NCBI RefSeq assembly: GCF_016889805.1
Contig: NZ_CP069535.1
Location: 3,286,001-3,350,000, forward strand
DNA: 64,000 nucleotides
Reading direction: 5' to 3'
Source of the DNA: Rhodanobacter sp. FDAARGOS 1247
GTDB taxonomy: Bacteria > Pseudomonadota > Gammaproteobacteria > Xanthomonadales > Rhodanobacteraceae
The first letter of the stretch is position 1, and every line of letters starts with the position of its first letter. The notes under the pieces are model-generated. The model was not told where the DNA came from, did not search any database, and saw only the letters and a program-made list of their open reading frames with translations. The position numbers and the translations under genes are program-made. Positions 1-9,383 of this stretch are shown in pieces.

Positions 1-999
1 AATACCGGCCTTCCCAGCGGCATGGTCAAGAAGATCGCCTACTCGCTGATGGACGAAGGCCAGGTGCCCCAGTTCGAGCGCGACCTTGAATTGAACATGG
101 CGCTGGCGGTGAAGGAAGCCGGCCGCTTCCGCATCAACGTGTTCAAGCAGCGCGGCGAAGTGGGCATGGTGATCCGCGCGATCAAGAGCGAGATCCCCAG
201 CATCGAGCAGCTGCAGCTGCCGAAGATCTTCCGCGACCTGATCATGGAGCCGCGCGGCCTGATCCTGGTGGTCGGCGCCACCGGCTCGGGCAAGTCGACC
301 ACGCTGGCGGCGATGCTCGACCACCGCAACACGAATTCCTCCGGCCACATCCTCACCATCGAGGATCCGATCGAATACCTGCACCGGCACAAGAAGTCGA
401 TCGTCAACCAGCGCGAGGTGGGCCTGGACACCCATACCTATCACGAGGCCCTGAAGAACGCGATGCGCGAGGCGCCGGACGTGATCATGATCGGCGAGAT
501 CCGCGACACCGACACCATGGAGGCGGCGATCGCCTTCTCCGAGACCGGCCACCTGTGCCTGGCCACGCTGCACTCGAACAACGCCGACCAGACGCTGGAA
601 CGCATCCTCAACTTCTTCCCCGAATCGGCGCACAAGAACGTGCTGATGAACCTGGCGCTGAACCTGCGCGCGGTGATCAGCCAGCGTCTGGTGATCGGCA
701 AGGACGGCCGGCGCATTCCCGCCGCCGAGGTACTGCTGAACACCCCGCTGATCCGCGACATGATCCGCCGTGGCCAGACCCACGAGATCAAGGAGGCGAT
801 GGACCGCAGCCTGCAGGAAGGCATGCAGACCTTTGACCAGTCACTGTACCGCCTGTACAAGGAAGGCCGCGTGGACCTGGACGAAGCGCTCAACAAGTCC
901 GACTCGCGCGACGGCCTGGCCCTGAAGATCCGCCTGGCCGAAGGCGGCACCAGCGACGAGGAACTGGCCGGCAACGACCCGTACGGGATGGGCTTCTAG
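1..999 (+). CDS. pilU: Type IV pilus retraction ATPase PilU, 5' end cut off
   Basis: This is a hexameric secretion-type ATPase that assists PilT in retracting type IV pili at the inner membrane. The reading frame is open from base 1, so the N-terminal ~50 residues lie outside the window; the first ATG inside (22) is internal. Visible motifs are Walker A GATGSGKST, the Walker B region DVIMIGEIRD, and the His box GHLCLATLHSNN. The C-terminal stretch GMQTFDQSLYRLYKEGRV resembles PilU more than PilT, and the ending acidic tail also fits PilU. pilT would be expected just upstream. The PilU-versus-PilT choice is the only real doubt. Confidence 0.9.
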   Translation, partial: NTGLPSGMVKKIAYSLMDEGQVPQFERDLELNMALAVKEAGRFRINVFKQRGEVGMVIRAIKSEIPSIEQLQLPKIFRDLIMEPRGLILVVGATGSGKSTTLAAMLDHRNTNSSGHILTIEDPIEYLHRHKKSIVNQREVGLDTHTYHEALKNAMREAPDVIMIGEIRDTDTMEAAIAFSETGHLCLATLHSNNADQTLERILNFFPESAHKNVLMNLALNLRAVISQRLVIGKDGRRIPAAEVLLNTPLIRDMIRRGQTHEIKEAMDRSLQEGMQTFDQSLYRLYKEGRVDLDEALNKSDSRDGLALKIRLAEGGTSDEELAGNDPYGMGF

Positions 1000-1017
1000 A
1001 AAAGCGGCCCATGGCCG

Positions 1018-1210
1018 CCGCAAAGCCCCTTCTCCCCGCCGGGGAGACAAATCGGCAGGATTGCCGATTTGCACGGCGACAGCCGCCCGAAGGGTGAGGG
1101 CCAAGGATGGCCCGAATGCAGGTGGCCCGAAGGGCCGGATGAGGGGTCACGGTTGCGACAGACCCCCACCCCCGACAGAGCGATCGCGCACAAGGTGCGC
1201 TCCTGCACGT
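1018..1210. repeat. Dispersed palindromic repeat-like intergenic DNA
   Basis: The gap between pilU and maiA holds no gene but several short inverted motifs: GGCCAAGGATGGCC with flanking GCCCGAAGGG blocks, and GCGCAC-AAG-GTGCGC at 1186-1200 followed by TCCTGCA. The last motif shares its GTGCGCTCCT arm with the longer palindrome at 14522-14548. It looks like members of a genome-dispersed REP-type family; copy number elsewhere in the genome cannot be seen from here. Confidence 0.45.
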
Positions 1211-1212
1211 TC

Positions 1213-1875
1213 TCAAGGCGCGTCCGGCTGAGCCTCCGGCGCAGCCCGCTGGAAGGCTTCCAGCTCGTTGCAGGCGCGGTGGATGCGCGCGATGGTGGGG
1301 TAGTCGTCCATCGGCAGTTTCCAGCGCAGCGCGTTGTACACCTGCGGAATCAGGCAGGCGTCGGCCATGCTCGGCGTCTCGCCGTGGCAATAGCGGCCCG
1401 TCGCGGCGCTGTCGGACAGCTGCTCCTCGATCGCCTTGAAACCCACGGCCATCCAGTGCCGCGACCAGGTCGCGCGCTGTTCCTCGCTGGCGCCAAATTC
1501 GGCTTCCAGCTGTTGCAGGACACGCAGGTTGCCCAGCGGATGGATGTCGCAGGTGACCGCCATCGCCAGCGCCCTGACCTGGGCGCGACCACGGGCGTCC
1601 ACCGGCAGCAGGGCCGTTTCCAGTTCCGGGTGCATCTCGTCCAGGTATTCCATGATCGCCAGTGACTGGGTGATCACCCGATCGCCATCGAGCAGGCACG
1701 GCACCATTTCCTGCGGGTTGAGTGCCTTGTAGGCCGGCGCATGCTGCTGACCGCCGTCCTGTACCAGATGCACCGGCCGGGTTTCGTACTCCAACCCCTT
1801 GAGGTTCAGCGCGATGCGCACGCGATAGGCAGCGCTGGAGCGCCAGTAGCTGTAAAGCACCAGACCGGTGGCCAT
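1213..1875 (-). CDS. maiA: Maleylacetoacetate isomerase
   Basis: This 220-residue zeta-class glutathione transferase isomerises maleylacetoacetate to fumarylacetoacetate, the step between HmgA and FahA, both encoded at 22-25 kb. The N-terminal thioredoxin fold carries the zeta-class active-site region [14 protein letters not shown], followed by the cis-proline region MVPCLLDGD and [11 protein letters not shown]. The all-alpha C-terminal domain contains the conserved [12 protein letters not shown]. The ATG at 1875 gives the family's normal length and has a purine-rich GAGGGGGA upstream. The gene stands alone, about 20 kb from the rest of the pathway, divergent from pgk. Confidence 0.92.
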   Translation of the reverse strand: MATGLVLYSYWRSSAAYRVRIALNLKGLEYETRPVHLVQDGGQQHAPAYKALNPQEMVPCLLDGDRVITQSLAIMEYLDEMHPELETALLPVDARGRAQVRALAMAVTCDIHPLGNLRVLQQLEAEFGASEEQRATWSRHWMAVGFKAIEEQLSDSAATGRYCHGETPSMADACLIPQVYNALRWKLPMDDYPTIARIHRACNELEAFQRAAPEAQPDAP

Positions 1876-2047
1876 GAGCAGTCCCCCTCTGCACGATGAT
1901 GGCAAGCAGGCGACAGTGTGGCCCGGGCCGGTCCGGGCCGCAACGCCCCGTCGAACGGCAGCCGGTTTGCATCGACACGACCGGGGCCGGACAATAGTCG
2001 GCTGCCGCCCGTTCGCGGTGAATCCCGACCACCACTGGAGTCCTGCC

Positions 2048-3232
2048 GTGTCCGTCACCCGCATGAGCGACCTCGATTTGCGCGACCAGCGCGTGCTGAT
2101 CCGCGAAGACCTGAACGTGCCGTTCGACGACCACGGCCAGATCACCTCGACCCAGCGCCTCGATGCCGCCCTGCCGACCATCCGGGCCGCCCGCGACGCC
2201 GGTGCCCGGGTCATGGTGATGTCGCACCTGGGCCGCCCCAAGGAAGGCCAGTTCGACGCCGAATCCTCACTGGCGCCGGTGGCACTCTGGCTCGGCGGCA
2301 AGCTGGATCAGCCGGTGCGGCTGGTTTCCGACTATCTGGCTGACGGCGTCGAGGTCGGCCCGGGCGAAGTCGTGCTGCTGGAAAACTGCCGCATGAATGT
2401 CGGCGAGGGCAAGGACGATGAGGCGCTGGCAAAGAAATATGCGGCGCTGTGCGACATCTTCGTGATGGACGCCTTCGGCACCGCGCACCGCGCCCAGGCC
2501 TCGACCCACGGCGTGATCAGGCACGCCCCGGTCGCCGCCGCCGGCCCGCTGCTGTGCGCCGAGCTCGACGCGCTGGGCAAGGCGCTGGAACATCCGGCCC
2601 ACCCGCTGCTGGCGATCGTGGCCGGTTCGAAGGTGTCGACCAAGCTGACCCTGCTGGACAACCTGATCGGCAAGGTCGACCAGCTGATCGTGGGCGGCGG
2701 CATCGCCAATACCTTCATCGCGGCGATGGGCCACTCGGTCGGCAACTCGCTGGTGGAGATGGACCTGCTCGACGCGGCGAAGAAGGTGCTGGCCGACGCA
2801 AAGCGACGTGGCGCCGAAGTGCCGATGCCGGTCGACGTGGTGGTGGCACCGACCTTCTCCGCCCAGGCGCCGGCCACGGTGAAACCGGTCGACCAGGTCG
2901 GGCCGGACGAAATGATCCTCGACATCGGCCCGCAAACCGCGGAGATCTATGCCGCGCTGATCGCCAGGGCCGGCACCGTGGTGTGGAACGGTCCGGTCGG
3001 CGTGTTCGAGTTCGACGCGTTCGGCAAGGGCACCGAGACCCTGGCGCGCGCGATCGCCGCGTCGAATGCATTCTCGATCGCGGGCGGCGGCGACACCCTG
3101 GCGGCCGTCGACAAGTACGGCATCGCCGACCAGGTTTCCTACATCTCCACCGGCGGCGGCGCCTTCCTCGAATTCCTCGAAGGCAAGGAACTGCCCGCAG
3201 TCACCGCACTGAAGGCGCGGGCCGCGAAGTAA
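2048..3232 (+). CDS. pgk: Phosphoglycerate kinase
   Basis: This cytoplasmic glycolytic/gluconeogenic enzyme transfers phosphate between 1,3-bisphosphoglycerate and ADP. The product is 394 residues, the usual bacterial length. It opens with the 3-phosphoglycerate-binding motif REDLNVP, continues with MSHLGRPK, and ends with [13 protein letters not shown] and the [17 protein letters not shown] signature. The start is taken as GTG at 2048 (product [11 protein letters not shown], matching family N-termini), with CTGGAG just upstream; an in-frame ATG at 2063 is the alternative. The TAA stop overlaps the ATG of the next gene by one base (TAATG), implying translational coupling. Confidence 0.95.
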   Translation: MSVTRMSDLDLRDQRVLIREDLNVPFDDHGQITSTQRLDAALPTIRAARDAGARVMVMSHLGRPKEGQFDAESSLAPVALWLGGKLDQPVRLVSDYLADGVEVGPGEVVLLENCRMNVGEGKDDEALAKKYAALCDIFVMDAFGTAHRAQASTHGVIRHAPVAAAGPLLCAELDALGKALEHPAHPLLAIVAGSKVSTKLTLLDNLIGKVDQLIVGGGIANTFIAAMGHSVGNSLVEMDLLDAAKKVLADAKRRGAEVPMPVDVVVAPTFSAQAPATVKPVDQVGPDEMILDIGPQTAEIYAALIARAGTVVWNGPVGVFEFDAFGKGTETLARAIAASNAFSIAGGGDTLAAVDKYGIADQVSYISTGGGAFLEFLEGKELPAVTALKARAAK

Positions 3233-3870
3233 TGCTCTGCCTGTTCGACCTCGACGGCACCCTGATCGATTCCGAGCACGGCATCACCGCTTGCGTGAAA
3301 CACGCGCTGGCCCGGCTCGACGTGCCGGCGCCCGCGCACGAGGAACTGCGTCGCTGGATCGGCCCGCCGCTGCGGCACAGCTTTGCGCCCTTGCTGGATC
3401 ACGATCCCGAGCGGATCGAGGCGGCAGTGGATTACTACCACGAGCGTTTCAACACGCTGGGCTGGCAGGAACACGAGATCTATCCGGGCATCGAGGCGCT
3501 GATCGAACGGCTGCTCGGCGCCGGCCACCGACTCGCCGTGGTCACCAGCAAGCCGCACCGCCATGCCGCGCCGATCATCGCCCACCTGCCCTTCGGCGAC
3601 GCCTTCCTGCGCCTGTACGGCCCGCATCCGGACAGCCCGAACAGCGAGAAGGCCTCGATGATCGCCGAGGCGCTGGCGGACTTCGACAGCGACCCGGCAG
3701 ACGCCGTGATGATCGGCGACCGCCACTTCGACATCGACGGCGCAGTGGCCAACCGCGTGCGCGGTTTCGGCGTGCTGTGGGGCTTCGGCAATCGCGAGGA
3801 ACTGGAGCAGGCCGGGGCCAGCGCGATCGCGGCGACACCGGACGAACTGGCGGACTTGCTGCTCGCCTGA
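3232..3870 (+). CDS. HAD-family phosphatase, phosphoglycolate phosphatase-like
   Basis: This 212-residue HAD hydrolase has motif I DLDGTLID with both catalytic aspartates near the N-terminus, motif II in VVTSKPH, and motif III/IV GDRHFDIDGA. The helical cap (about residues 15-85) includes WIGPPLRHSF, typical of the Gph/PGP-like group that dephosphorylates 2-phosphoglycolate or related small sugar phosphates. It is coupled to pgk by a one-base stop/start overlap, so a metabolite-repair role beside glycolysis is plausible, but the substrate cannot be read from the sequence. A strong bidirectional terminator follows. Confidence 0.82.
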   Translation: MLCLFDLDGTLIDSEHGITACVKHALARLDVPAPAHEELRRWIGPPLRHSFAPLLDHDPERIEAAVDYYHERFNTLGWQEHEIYPGIEALIERLLGAGHRLAVVTSKPHRHAAPIIAHLPFGDAFLRLYGPHPDSPNSEKASMIAEALADFDSDPADAVMIGDRHFDIDGAVANRVRGFGVLWGFGNREELEQAGASAIAATPDELADLLLA

Positions 3871-3884
3871 GTTTGCCAGCGCGT

Positions 3885-3915
3885 AAAAAAAGCCGCGGCA
3901 TGCCGCGGCTTTTTT
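3885..3915. terminator. Bidirectional intrinsic terminator
   Basis: A perfect 10-bp self-complementary stem, AGCCGCGGCA/TGCCGCGGCT, is flanked by A6 on the left and T5 on the right. It sits between the convergent HAD phosphatase and tkt genes and can stop transcription from both sides. Confidence 0.85.
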
Positions 3916-3935
3916 GTGGATGAAGAAACCCGCGC

Positions 3936-5945
3936 TCAGCGCACGACGCGCTTCACCGCATCGATCACGTGCGCCACGGTGAAGCCGAAGTGCTCGAACA
4001 GCTGCGGTGCCGGTGCGGAGGCGCCGAACGTGGTCATGCCGATGACTTCGCCGTCGAGGCCCACGTACTTGCACCAGAAGTCGGCCGTCGCCGCTTCCAC
4101 CGCCACGCGGGCGCGGCACCAACCGGGCAGCACGCCTTCGCGGTATTCCAGCGGCTGCGCGTCGAACACTTCGGTGCAAGGCATCGACACCACACGCACG
4201 GCCACGCCCTGCTGGGCCAGCGCGCGCGCGGCTTCCATCGCCAGCTCCACTTCCGAGCCGGTGGCGATCAGGATGGCCTGGAACTTGGTGTCCAGCGGAT
4301 CGGACAGCACGTAGCCGCCGCGCATGATGTCGGCGACCTGCTGCTCGCTGCGCTGCTGATGCTTGAGGTTCTGCCGCGAGAAGATCAGGCAAGACGGCGC
4401 GCCCTTGCGCTCGATCGCCGCCTTCCACGACGCAGCCGATTCCACCGCGTCGCACGGACGCCACAGCTGGTTGTTCGGGATGTAGCGCAGGCTGGCCATG
4501 TGCTCGACCGGCTGGTGGGTCGGACCGTCTTCGCCCAGGCCGATCGAGTCGTGCGTGTAGACGTGGATGGCGTGCGCCGGAATCAGCGCGCTCATGCGCA
4601 CTGCATTGCGGGCATAGTCGGAGAACACCAGGAAGGTCGCGTCGTACGGGATGAAGCCGCCGTGCAGCGCCACGCCGTTGGCGATCGCGGTCATGCCGAA
4701 CTCGCGTACGCCGTAGTAGACGTAGTTGCCCTTGCCGCCCGCGCTGTCGCCGGTGGCGGCGTCGAGGCTGCCCTTCCACTTGGTGAGGTTGGAGCCGGCC
4801 AGGTCGGCCGAGCCGCCGATCAGTTCGGGCAGCAGCGGGCCGAACGCGTCCAGCGTCATCTGCGAGGCCTTGCGCGAGGCCACTTCCGGGCCTTCGGCCT
4901 GCAACTTCGCGATATACGCCTGCGACTTTTCCGCCCAGTCGGCGGGCAGCTCGCCGGCGAGGCGGCGCTTGAACTCGGCGGCCAGCTCCGGATGCGCGGC
5001 GGCGTACTTCGCGAACGCGTCGTTCCAGGCCTGCTCGGCTTCATTACCTGACTTTTTGTGATCCCAGCCGGCGTAGATCTCGGCCGGGATTTCGAACGGA
5101 GCGTACTTCCAGCCCAGCTGTTCGCGGGCGGCGGCGATCTCGTCCTTGCCCAGCGGGGCGCCGTGGCTTTCTTCCTTGCCCTGCTTGTGCGGCGCGCCGA
5201 AACCGATGATGGTCTTGGCGCAGATCAGGGTGGGCTTGTCGTGCTGCGCCGTAGCGGCAGCAATCGCCTTCCTGATCGCCTCGGCGTCGTGCCCGTCGAT
5301 GCCGCGGATCACGTTCCAGCCATAGGCCTCAAAGCGCGCCGGCGTGTCGTCGGTGAACCAGCCGTGCACTTCGCCGTCGATGGAGATGCCGTTGTCGTCG
5401 TAGATCGCGACCAGCTTGCCCAGCTGCCAGGTGCCGGCCAGCGAGGCCACTTCGTGCGAGATGCCTTCCATCAGGCAGCCGTCGCCGAGGAAGACGTAGG
5501 TGTGGTGATCGACTACTTCGTGGCCGTCACGGTTGAAATGCGCCGCCAGCACCTTCTCCGCCAGCGCGAAGCCGACGGCGTTGGCCAGGCCCTGGCCCAG
5601 CGGGCCGGTGGTGGTTTCCACTCCCGGCGTTTCACTGGCTTCCGGGTGGCCGGCGGTCTTCGAATGCAGCTGGCGGAAGCGCTTCAGCTGATCCATCGGC
5701 AGGTCGAAGCCGGTCAGGTGCAGCAGCGCGTACTGCAGCATCGAGCCGTGGCCGTTGGACAGCACGAAGCGATCGCGGTTGAACCACTTGGGGTTGGCCG
5801 GATTGAACTTCAGGAAATCGTTCCACAGCACCTCGGCGAGATCGGCCATGCCCATCGGCATGCCCGGATGGCCGGACTTGGCCGCTTCCACGGCATCCAT
5901 GGCAAGGGCTCGCACGGCGTTGGCGAGTTCGCGGCGGGTGGTCAT
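3936..5945 (-). CDS. tkt: Transketolase
   Basis: This thiamine-diphosphate enzyme of the pentose phosphate pathway moves two-carbon ketol units between sugar phosphates. The 669-residue length matches E. coli TktA. The ThDP motif is [18 protein letters not shown] with the downstream DDNGISIDG. The N-terminal [18 protein letters not shown] region with [12 protein letters not shown] is diagnostic, as are the pyrimidine-domain residues around [11 protein letters not shown]. The start at 5945 has GGAG 12 nt upstream. It is monocistronic, converging on pgk-HAD, with the shared terminator at 3885-3915. Confidence 0.96.
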   Translation of the reverse strand: MTTRRELANAVRALAMDAVEAAKSGHPGMPMGMADLAEVLWNDFLKFNPANPKWFNRDRFVLSNGHGSMLQYALLHLTGFDLPMDQLKRFRQLHSKTAGHPEASETPGVETTTGPLGQGLANAVGFALAEKVLAAHFNRDGHEVVDHHTYVFLGDGCLMEGISHEVASLAGTWQLGKLVAIYDDNGISIDGEVHGWFTDDTPARFEAYGWNVIRGIDGHDAEAIRKAIAAATAQHDKPTLICAKTIIGFGAPHKQGKEESHGAPLGKDEIAAAREQLGWKYAPFEIPAEIYAGWDHKKSGNEAEQAWNDAFAKYAAAHPELAAEFKRRLAGELPADWAEKSQAYIAKLQAEGPEVASRKASQMTLDAFGPLLPELIGGSADLAGSNLTKWKGSLDAATGDSAGGKGNYVYYGVREFGMTAIANGVALHGGFIPYDATFLVFSDYARNAVRMSALIPAHAIHVYTHDSIGLGEDGPTHQPVEHMASLRYIPNNQLWRPCDAVESAASWKAAIERKGAPSCLIFSRQNLKHQQRSEQQVADIMRGGYVLSDPLDTKFQAILIATGSEVELAMEAARALAQQGVAVRVVSMPCTEVFDAQPLEYREGVLPGWCRARVAVEAATADFWCKYVGLDGEVIGMTTFGASAPAPQLFEHFGFTVAHVIDAVKRVVR

Positions 5946-6168
5946 CGGGCAGTCTCCGGCGGGTGCAAAACGTCTATTGTCGCCGATCGACCGTGCGCTG
6001 TCGTCTGCGGCTTTTCGATTAATCACCGCTTAACCCCGACACCCCACGGTTCGGCGAGCTTCAGTCTCGACCCACTATCAATGTGCCCGCAGCGCCATCC
6101 CCGAGCGCTGCCCGACCCGTGCGTTCCGCTGAATGCGCCGTGGTCCGGATCAAAGAAGAGGACTCCCC

Positions 6169-6816
6169 ATGAACAAGCATCTATTCGCACTCGCCATCGC
6201 CACCACCGGACTGTGCACGGTTCCGGCCTTTGCCCAGGACACCCAGTCCACGGCCAGCACGACTGAAGCCGCCACGAGCGGCAACTTCCAGCCCGGCCAG
6301 CCGATCGGCAGCGGCAACTGGTTCCTCAACGGCAGTGTCGGCCAGGCGCACATGCGCGTCGGCCCCTACAACGACCACCCGACGACCTACGCCATCAACG
6401 GCGGCTACCGCTGGAAGGTCGGCCCGGATGTCGGCCTCGGCGTGGAGGTCGGCTACAACGACCTGGGCAATTTCAAGCTGAAGAATGCCTTCAACAGCGA
6501 CGACGTCAACCTGACCGACCGCCGCAACGCGCTGCGCGGCTGGACCGCCGGTGTCAACGGCAAGATCAACGTGTGGCAGGGGCTGTATGTCAGCGGCCGG
6601 GCCGGTGTGTATGGCTGGAAGGGCCACGGCTACGCCAACCAGGACATCAACCGGCATGACCTCGACCAGGTCGACTGGTATGCCGGCGTGGGCACGGGCT
6701 ACGACTTCAGCCCGCATTTCAGCCTGGGCCTGTCGTACGACTACTACCGCGCCAACAAGGATCGGGTCGGCCTGACCTCGGACACGGCTTCGCTGACGGC
6801 CGAGTACCGTTTCTGA
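6169..6816 (+). CDS. Outer-membrane beta-barrel protein, paralogue 1
   Basis: This 215-residue protein has a cleavable signal peptide ending FAQ (about residue 21). The mature region of alternating strands includes NWFLNGSVGQAHM, INGGYRWKVGPDVGLGVEVG and YGWKGHGYA. It terminates in YRF, the C-terminal aromatic signal for BAM-mediated insertion. Length and pattern fit the 8-stranded OmpA-/OmpW-like small barrel group. The ATG is preceded by AAGAAGAGGA. A close paralogue lies 175 bp downstream in the same direction. The specific function is unknown. Confidence 0.8.
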   Translation: MNKHLFALAIATTGLCTVPAFAQDTQSTASTTEAATSGNFQPGQPIGSGNWFLNGSVGQAHMRVGPYNDHPTTYAINGGYRWKVGPDVGLGVEVGYNDLGNFKLKNAFNSDDVNLTDRRNALRGWTAGVNGKINVWQGLYVSGRAGVYGWKGHGYANQDINRHDLDQVDWYAGVGTGYDFSPHFSLGLSYDYYRANKDRVGLTSDTASLTAEYRF

Positions 6817-6991
6817 TCCGTCCGAGCCGTTTTCGTTAACGCCGGCTTAATACTGAACCAATCGGTATTGAATCTTTTACGACCCGACCCATCTAAGTCT
6901 CCGTGTCGCCGACCACCTTGGACAGCGCACCACCAGCAGCGGCCACTCCCCCATCGGGCCGACTGCCATGACAACAAACTGGAGAAGCTCC

Positions 6992-7591
6992 ATGAAAATG
7001 AACAAGACTCTGATTGCCCTCGCCCTGGCCACCGCTGGCGTGTTCGCCGGCCCCGCCGTGTTGGCGCAGAGCGCGCCCACGCACAATGACGGCTGGTTCA
7101 TCAACGGCAACGTCGGCCAGACCTCGATCAACCATGGTGCGTATGACGACAACGACACCGGCTATGGCATCAACGGTGGCTACCGCTGGGCGGTGAGCCC
7201 GTCGGTCGCGCTGGGCGCCGAGGTCGGTTACAACGATCTGGGCAACATCCACGCCAAGAACATCTTCAACAGCCAGCCGGTAGTCGAGGATGGCAAGTCG
7301 CAGCTGCACGGCTGGACGGCCGGCGTGAACGGCCACTTCAACGTCACCCCGAACTGGTACGTCAGCGCCCGCGGCGGCATCTACGGCTGGAAGGGCCACG
7401 GCCTCAGCAACGACGCCAACCCGGTCCGCAAGGGCCTGGACGACACCAGCTGGTACGCGGGTGCCGGCGTGGGTTACGACTTCAGCAACAACGTCAGTGT
7501 CGGCCTGAACTACGACTACTACGACGCGAAGAAGGACCGCGTGGACCTCAGCACCGACATGGTCTCGGTCAGCGCCGAATATCGCTTCTGA
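6992..7591 (+). CDS. Outer-membrane beta-barrel protein, paralogue 2
   Basis: This 199-residue protein has a signal peptide ending VLAQ and is clearly homologous to its upstream neighbour: both share GW/NWF-NGNVGQ, YGINGGYRW, VEVGYNDLGN-type strands, LHGWTAGVNG and GIYGWKGHG, and both end in YRF. It lacks the ~20-residue threonine/serine-rich segment that follows the signal in paralogue 1. The start is taken at 6992 (MKMNK); ATG 6998 is equally possible. It is probably an 8-stranded outer-membrane barrel. A strong terminator follows, so the pair may be co-transcribed or separately promoted from the 175-bp gap. Confidence 0.8.
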   Translation: MKMNKTLIALALATAGVFAGPAVLAQSAPTHNDGWFINGNVGQTSINHGAYDDNDTGYGINGGYRWAVSPSVALGAEVGYNDLGNIHAKNIFNSQPVVEDGKSQLHGWTAGVNGHFNVTPNWYVSARGGIYGWKGHGLSNDANPVRKGLDDTSWYAGAGVGYDFSNNVSVGLNYDYYDAKKDRVDLSTDMVSVSAEYRF

Positions 7592-7610
7592 TCGGTTGTC
7601 GGCTCAACGT

Positions 7611-7648
7611 AAAAAAGAACGGGCGCCGCGAGGCGCCCGTTCTTTTTT
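7611..7648. terminator. Bidirectional intrinsic terminator
   Basis: The stem GAACGGGCGCC / GGCGCCCGTTC (11 bp, perfect, loop GCGA) has A6 before and T6 after it. It separates the plus-strand barrel gene from the convergent fructose-bisphosphate aldolase. Confidence 0.88.
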
Positions 7649-7694
7649 CAGCGTACAACTTCCCGCGATCACCGACGATCGCGGGAATTCAACC

Positions 7695-8699
7695 TCAGCC
7701 CTTCCACTGACCCAGCGCCGCCAGGCCGTTGTCGCGGGCGCGGGCGTGCACGGTCTTCTGGGCATCGGCGTAGTTCGCCTTCATGTCCTTCGACCACAGC
7801 TTCAGCGCCGCCTGCTGCATGGCGCGACCGTAGGAGAACGACAGCGGCCACGGATGCGGGCCGATCTGGTTCATCGCGTTCAGATGGGCGGTGGACTGCT
7901 CGTCGGTCTGGCCGCCGGAAAGGAACACGATGCCCGGCAGCGAGGCCGGCACGGTGGACTTCAGCACGCGCACGGTGGCCTCGGCCACTTCCTCGACGTC
8001 GACCTGCTCGTCCGAGTCCTTGCCCGGGATGACCATGCTGATCTTCAGGATGGTGCCTTCCAGCATCACGTTCTGCTCGTACAGCGCGTTGAACAGGCTG
8101 CGCAGCACGGCCTCATGCACTTCGTAGCTGACTTCGATGCTGTGGTCGCCGTCCATGATCACTTCGGGCTCGACCATCGGCACCAGGCCCGCTTCCTGGC
8201 ACAACGCCGCATAGCGTGCCAGCACGTGGCAGTTCGCCTCGATCGCGGTGGAGCTGGGGTTCTCTTCGGTGATGTTGATCACCGCGCGCCACTTGGCGAA
8301 CTGCGCGCCGAGCCTGGCGTATTCCTGCAGGCGTTCACGCAGGCCGTCGAGGCCTTCGGTGACGACATCGCCGGGGAAGCCGGCCAGCGGCTGCGGGCCC
8401 TTGTCGACCTTGATGCCGGGGATGATGCCCAGCTTCTTCATGACCTGGGTGAACGGCACGCCGTCCTTGGTCGACTGGCGGATCGTCTCGTCGTACAGGA
8501 TCGCGCCGGAGATGTGCTCGTTCAGGCCCGGCGTGGTCAGCAGCAGCTCACGGTAGGCGCGGCGGTTTTCCTCGGTGTTCTCGATGCCGACGGCCTCGAA
8601 ACGCTTCTTGATGGTGTTGGTCGACTCGTCGATGGCGATGATGCCCTTGCCGGGCGCGACCATCGCCAGGGCGATGCTTTCGAGATCTTCAATACTCAT
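7695..8699 (-). CDS. Fructose-bisphosphate aldolase, class I
   Basis: This cytoplasmic glycolytic enzyme cleaves fructose 1,6-bisphosphate through a Schiff-base lysine. The 334-residue product belongs to the class I family better known from animals and plants: it has GKGIIAIDESTNTIKKRF near residue 17, the substrate-binding region MVEPEVIMDGDH, and the Schiff-base lysine in LEGTILKISMVIPG. It ends QWKG rather than in the animal-type tyrosine tail. No metal-dependent class II aldolase is seen in the window. The gene is monocistronic, with the shared terminator at its 3' end. Confidence 0.93.
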   Translation of the reverse strand: MSIEDLESIALAMVAPGKGIIAIDESTNTIKKRFEAVGIENTEENRRAYRELLLTTPGLNEHISGAILYDETIRQSTKDGVPFTQVMKKLGIIPGIKVDKGPQPLAGFPGDVVTEGLDGLRERLQEYARLGAQFAKWRAVINITEENPSSTAIEANCHVLARYAALCQEAGLVPMVEPEVIMDGDHSIEVSYEVHEAVLRSLFNALYEQNVMLEGTILKISMVIPGKDSDEQVDVEEVAEATVRVLKSTVPASLPGIVFLSGGQTDEQSTAHLNAMNQIGPHPWPLSFSYGRAMQQAALKLWSKDMKANYADAQKTVHARARDNGLAALGQWKG

Positions 8700-8842
8700 G
8701 ACGACTCCGTGGTGCGGCCGGCTTCACGCCCGCACATGGTTGAAGCCGCCTCGAAGACGAAGCGGCATGGTTCAAAACGGCAATTATAGGCCAGATTCAC
8801 CGGCGGGCGCGCCGGGCCGCCCCGCGGCGGCCCGCGACCGCC

Positions 8843-9289
8843 TCAGGGCGTGTAGCCAGGGAGCTTGCAGGCATCCATCAGCTGTTGGCGCTGGGCCGGG
8901 TCCTTGGGCGCGTTGAACGGCACGACGTAATAGGTGGCCACCGGCTCACCGATGCGGTTGCTCAGCGACGGACCGTAGCGGAAGTTGGAAACCGCGCTGC
9001 GCGCCACCGGCCCCAGGTCGCTCTTGGGCACCACCTTGGCCACCTGCACGTTCATCGGCACGCCGTCCGAACCGACCGTATACGTCACCGCCGCACAACC
9101 GGGCTTGTCCAGGTTCAGTCCCGTATTGGGCACATCCATCTGCACCTGGGTGTTGAGCAGGATCCAGTAGCGATAGAGGTCCTGCTGGTCGATCTTGCGC
9201 GCCTGGCCCTGGGCGAATACCGGGGCGACGACGCCAAGCGCCAATGCAAGCAACAGTCCTTGGCGCAATGGGCGGAAAATGGTCTTCAT
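8843..9289 (-). CDS. Secreted TonB C-terminal-domain-like protein
   Basis: This 148-residue protein has a signal peptide (MKTIFRPLRQGLLLALALG, cleavage near VFAQG). The mature region resembles the TonB C-terminal fold: CAAVTYTVGSDGVPMNVQVAKVVP followed by AVSNFRYGPSL, and a terminal TYYVVPF strand. There is no N-terminal transmembrane anchor or proline-rich spacer, so it is not a canonical energy transducer. The function is unknown. It is monocistronic between fba and pyk. Confidence 0.7.
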   Translation of the reverse strand: MKTIFRPLRQGLLLALALGVVAPVFAQGQARKIDQQDLYRYWILLNTQVQMDVPNTGLNLDKPGCAAVTYTVGSDGVPMNVQVAKVVPKSDLGPVARSAVSNFRYGPSLSNRIGEPVATYYVVPFNAPKDPAQRQQLMDACKLPGYTP

Positions 9290-9383
9290 GGCGTTTCTCC
9301 AGCACGGGTGGGCAGTTCAAGTTTAGTCGACCGCTTGTTCAGCGACAGTCAGCACGACCCGGCCAGACAGCAGGCCGTCAGCA

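Noticed and set aside
7695..8699. Class I aldolase as a recent transfer from a eukaryote
   Set aside because: GC and codon use match the neighbours, and class I aldolases of this type are widespread in related bacteria.
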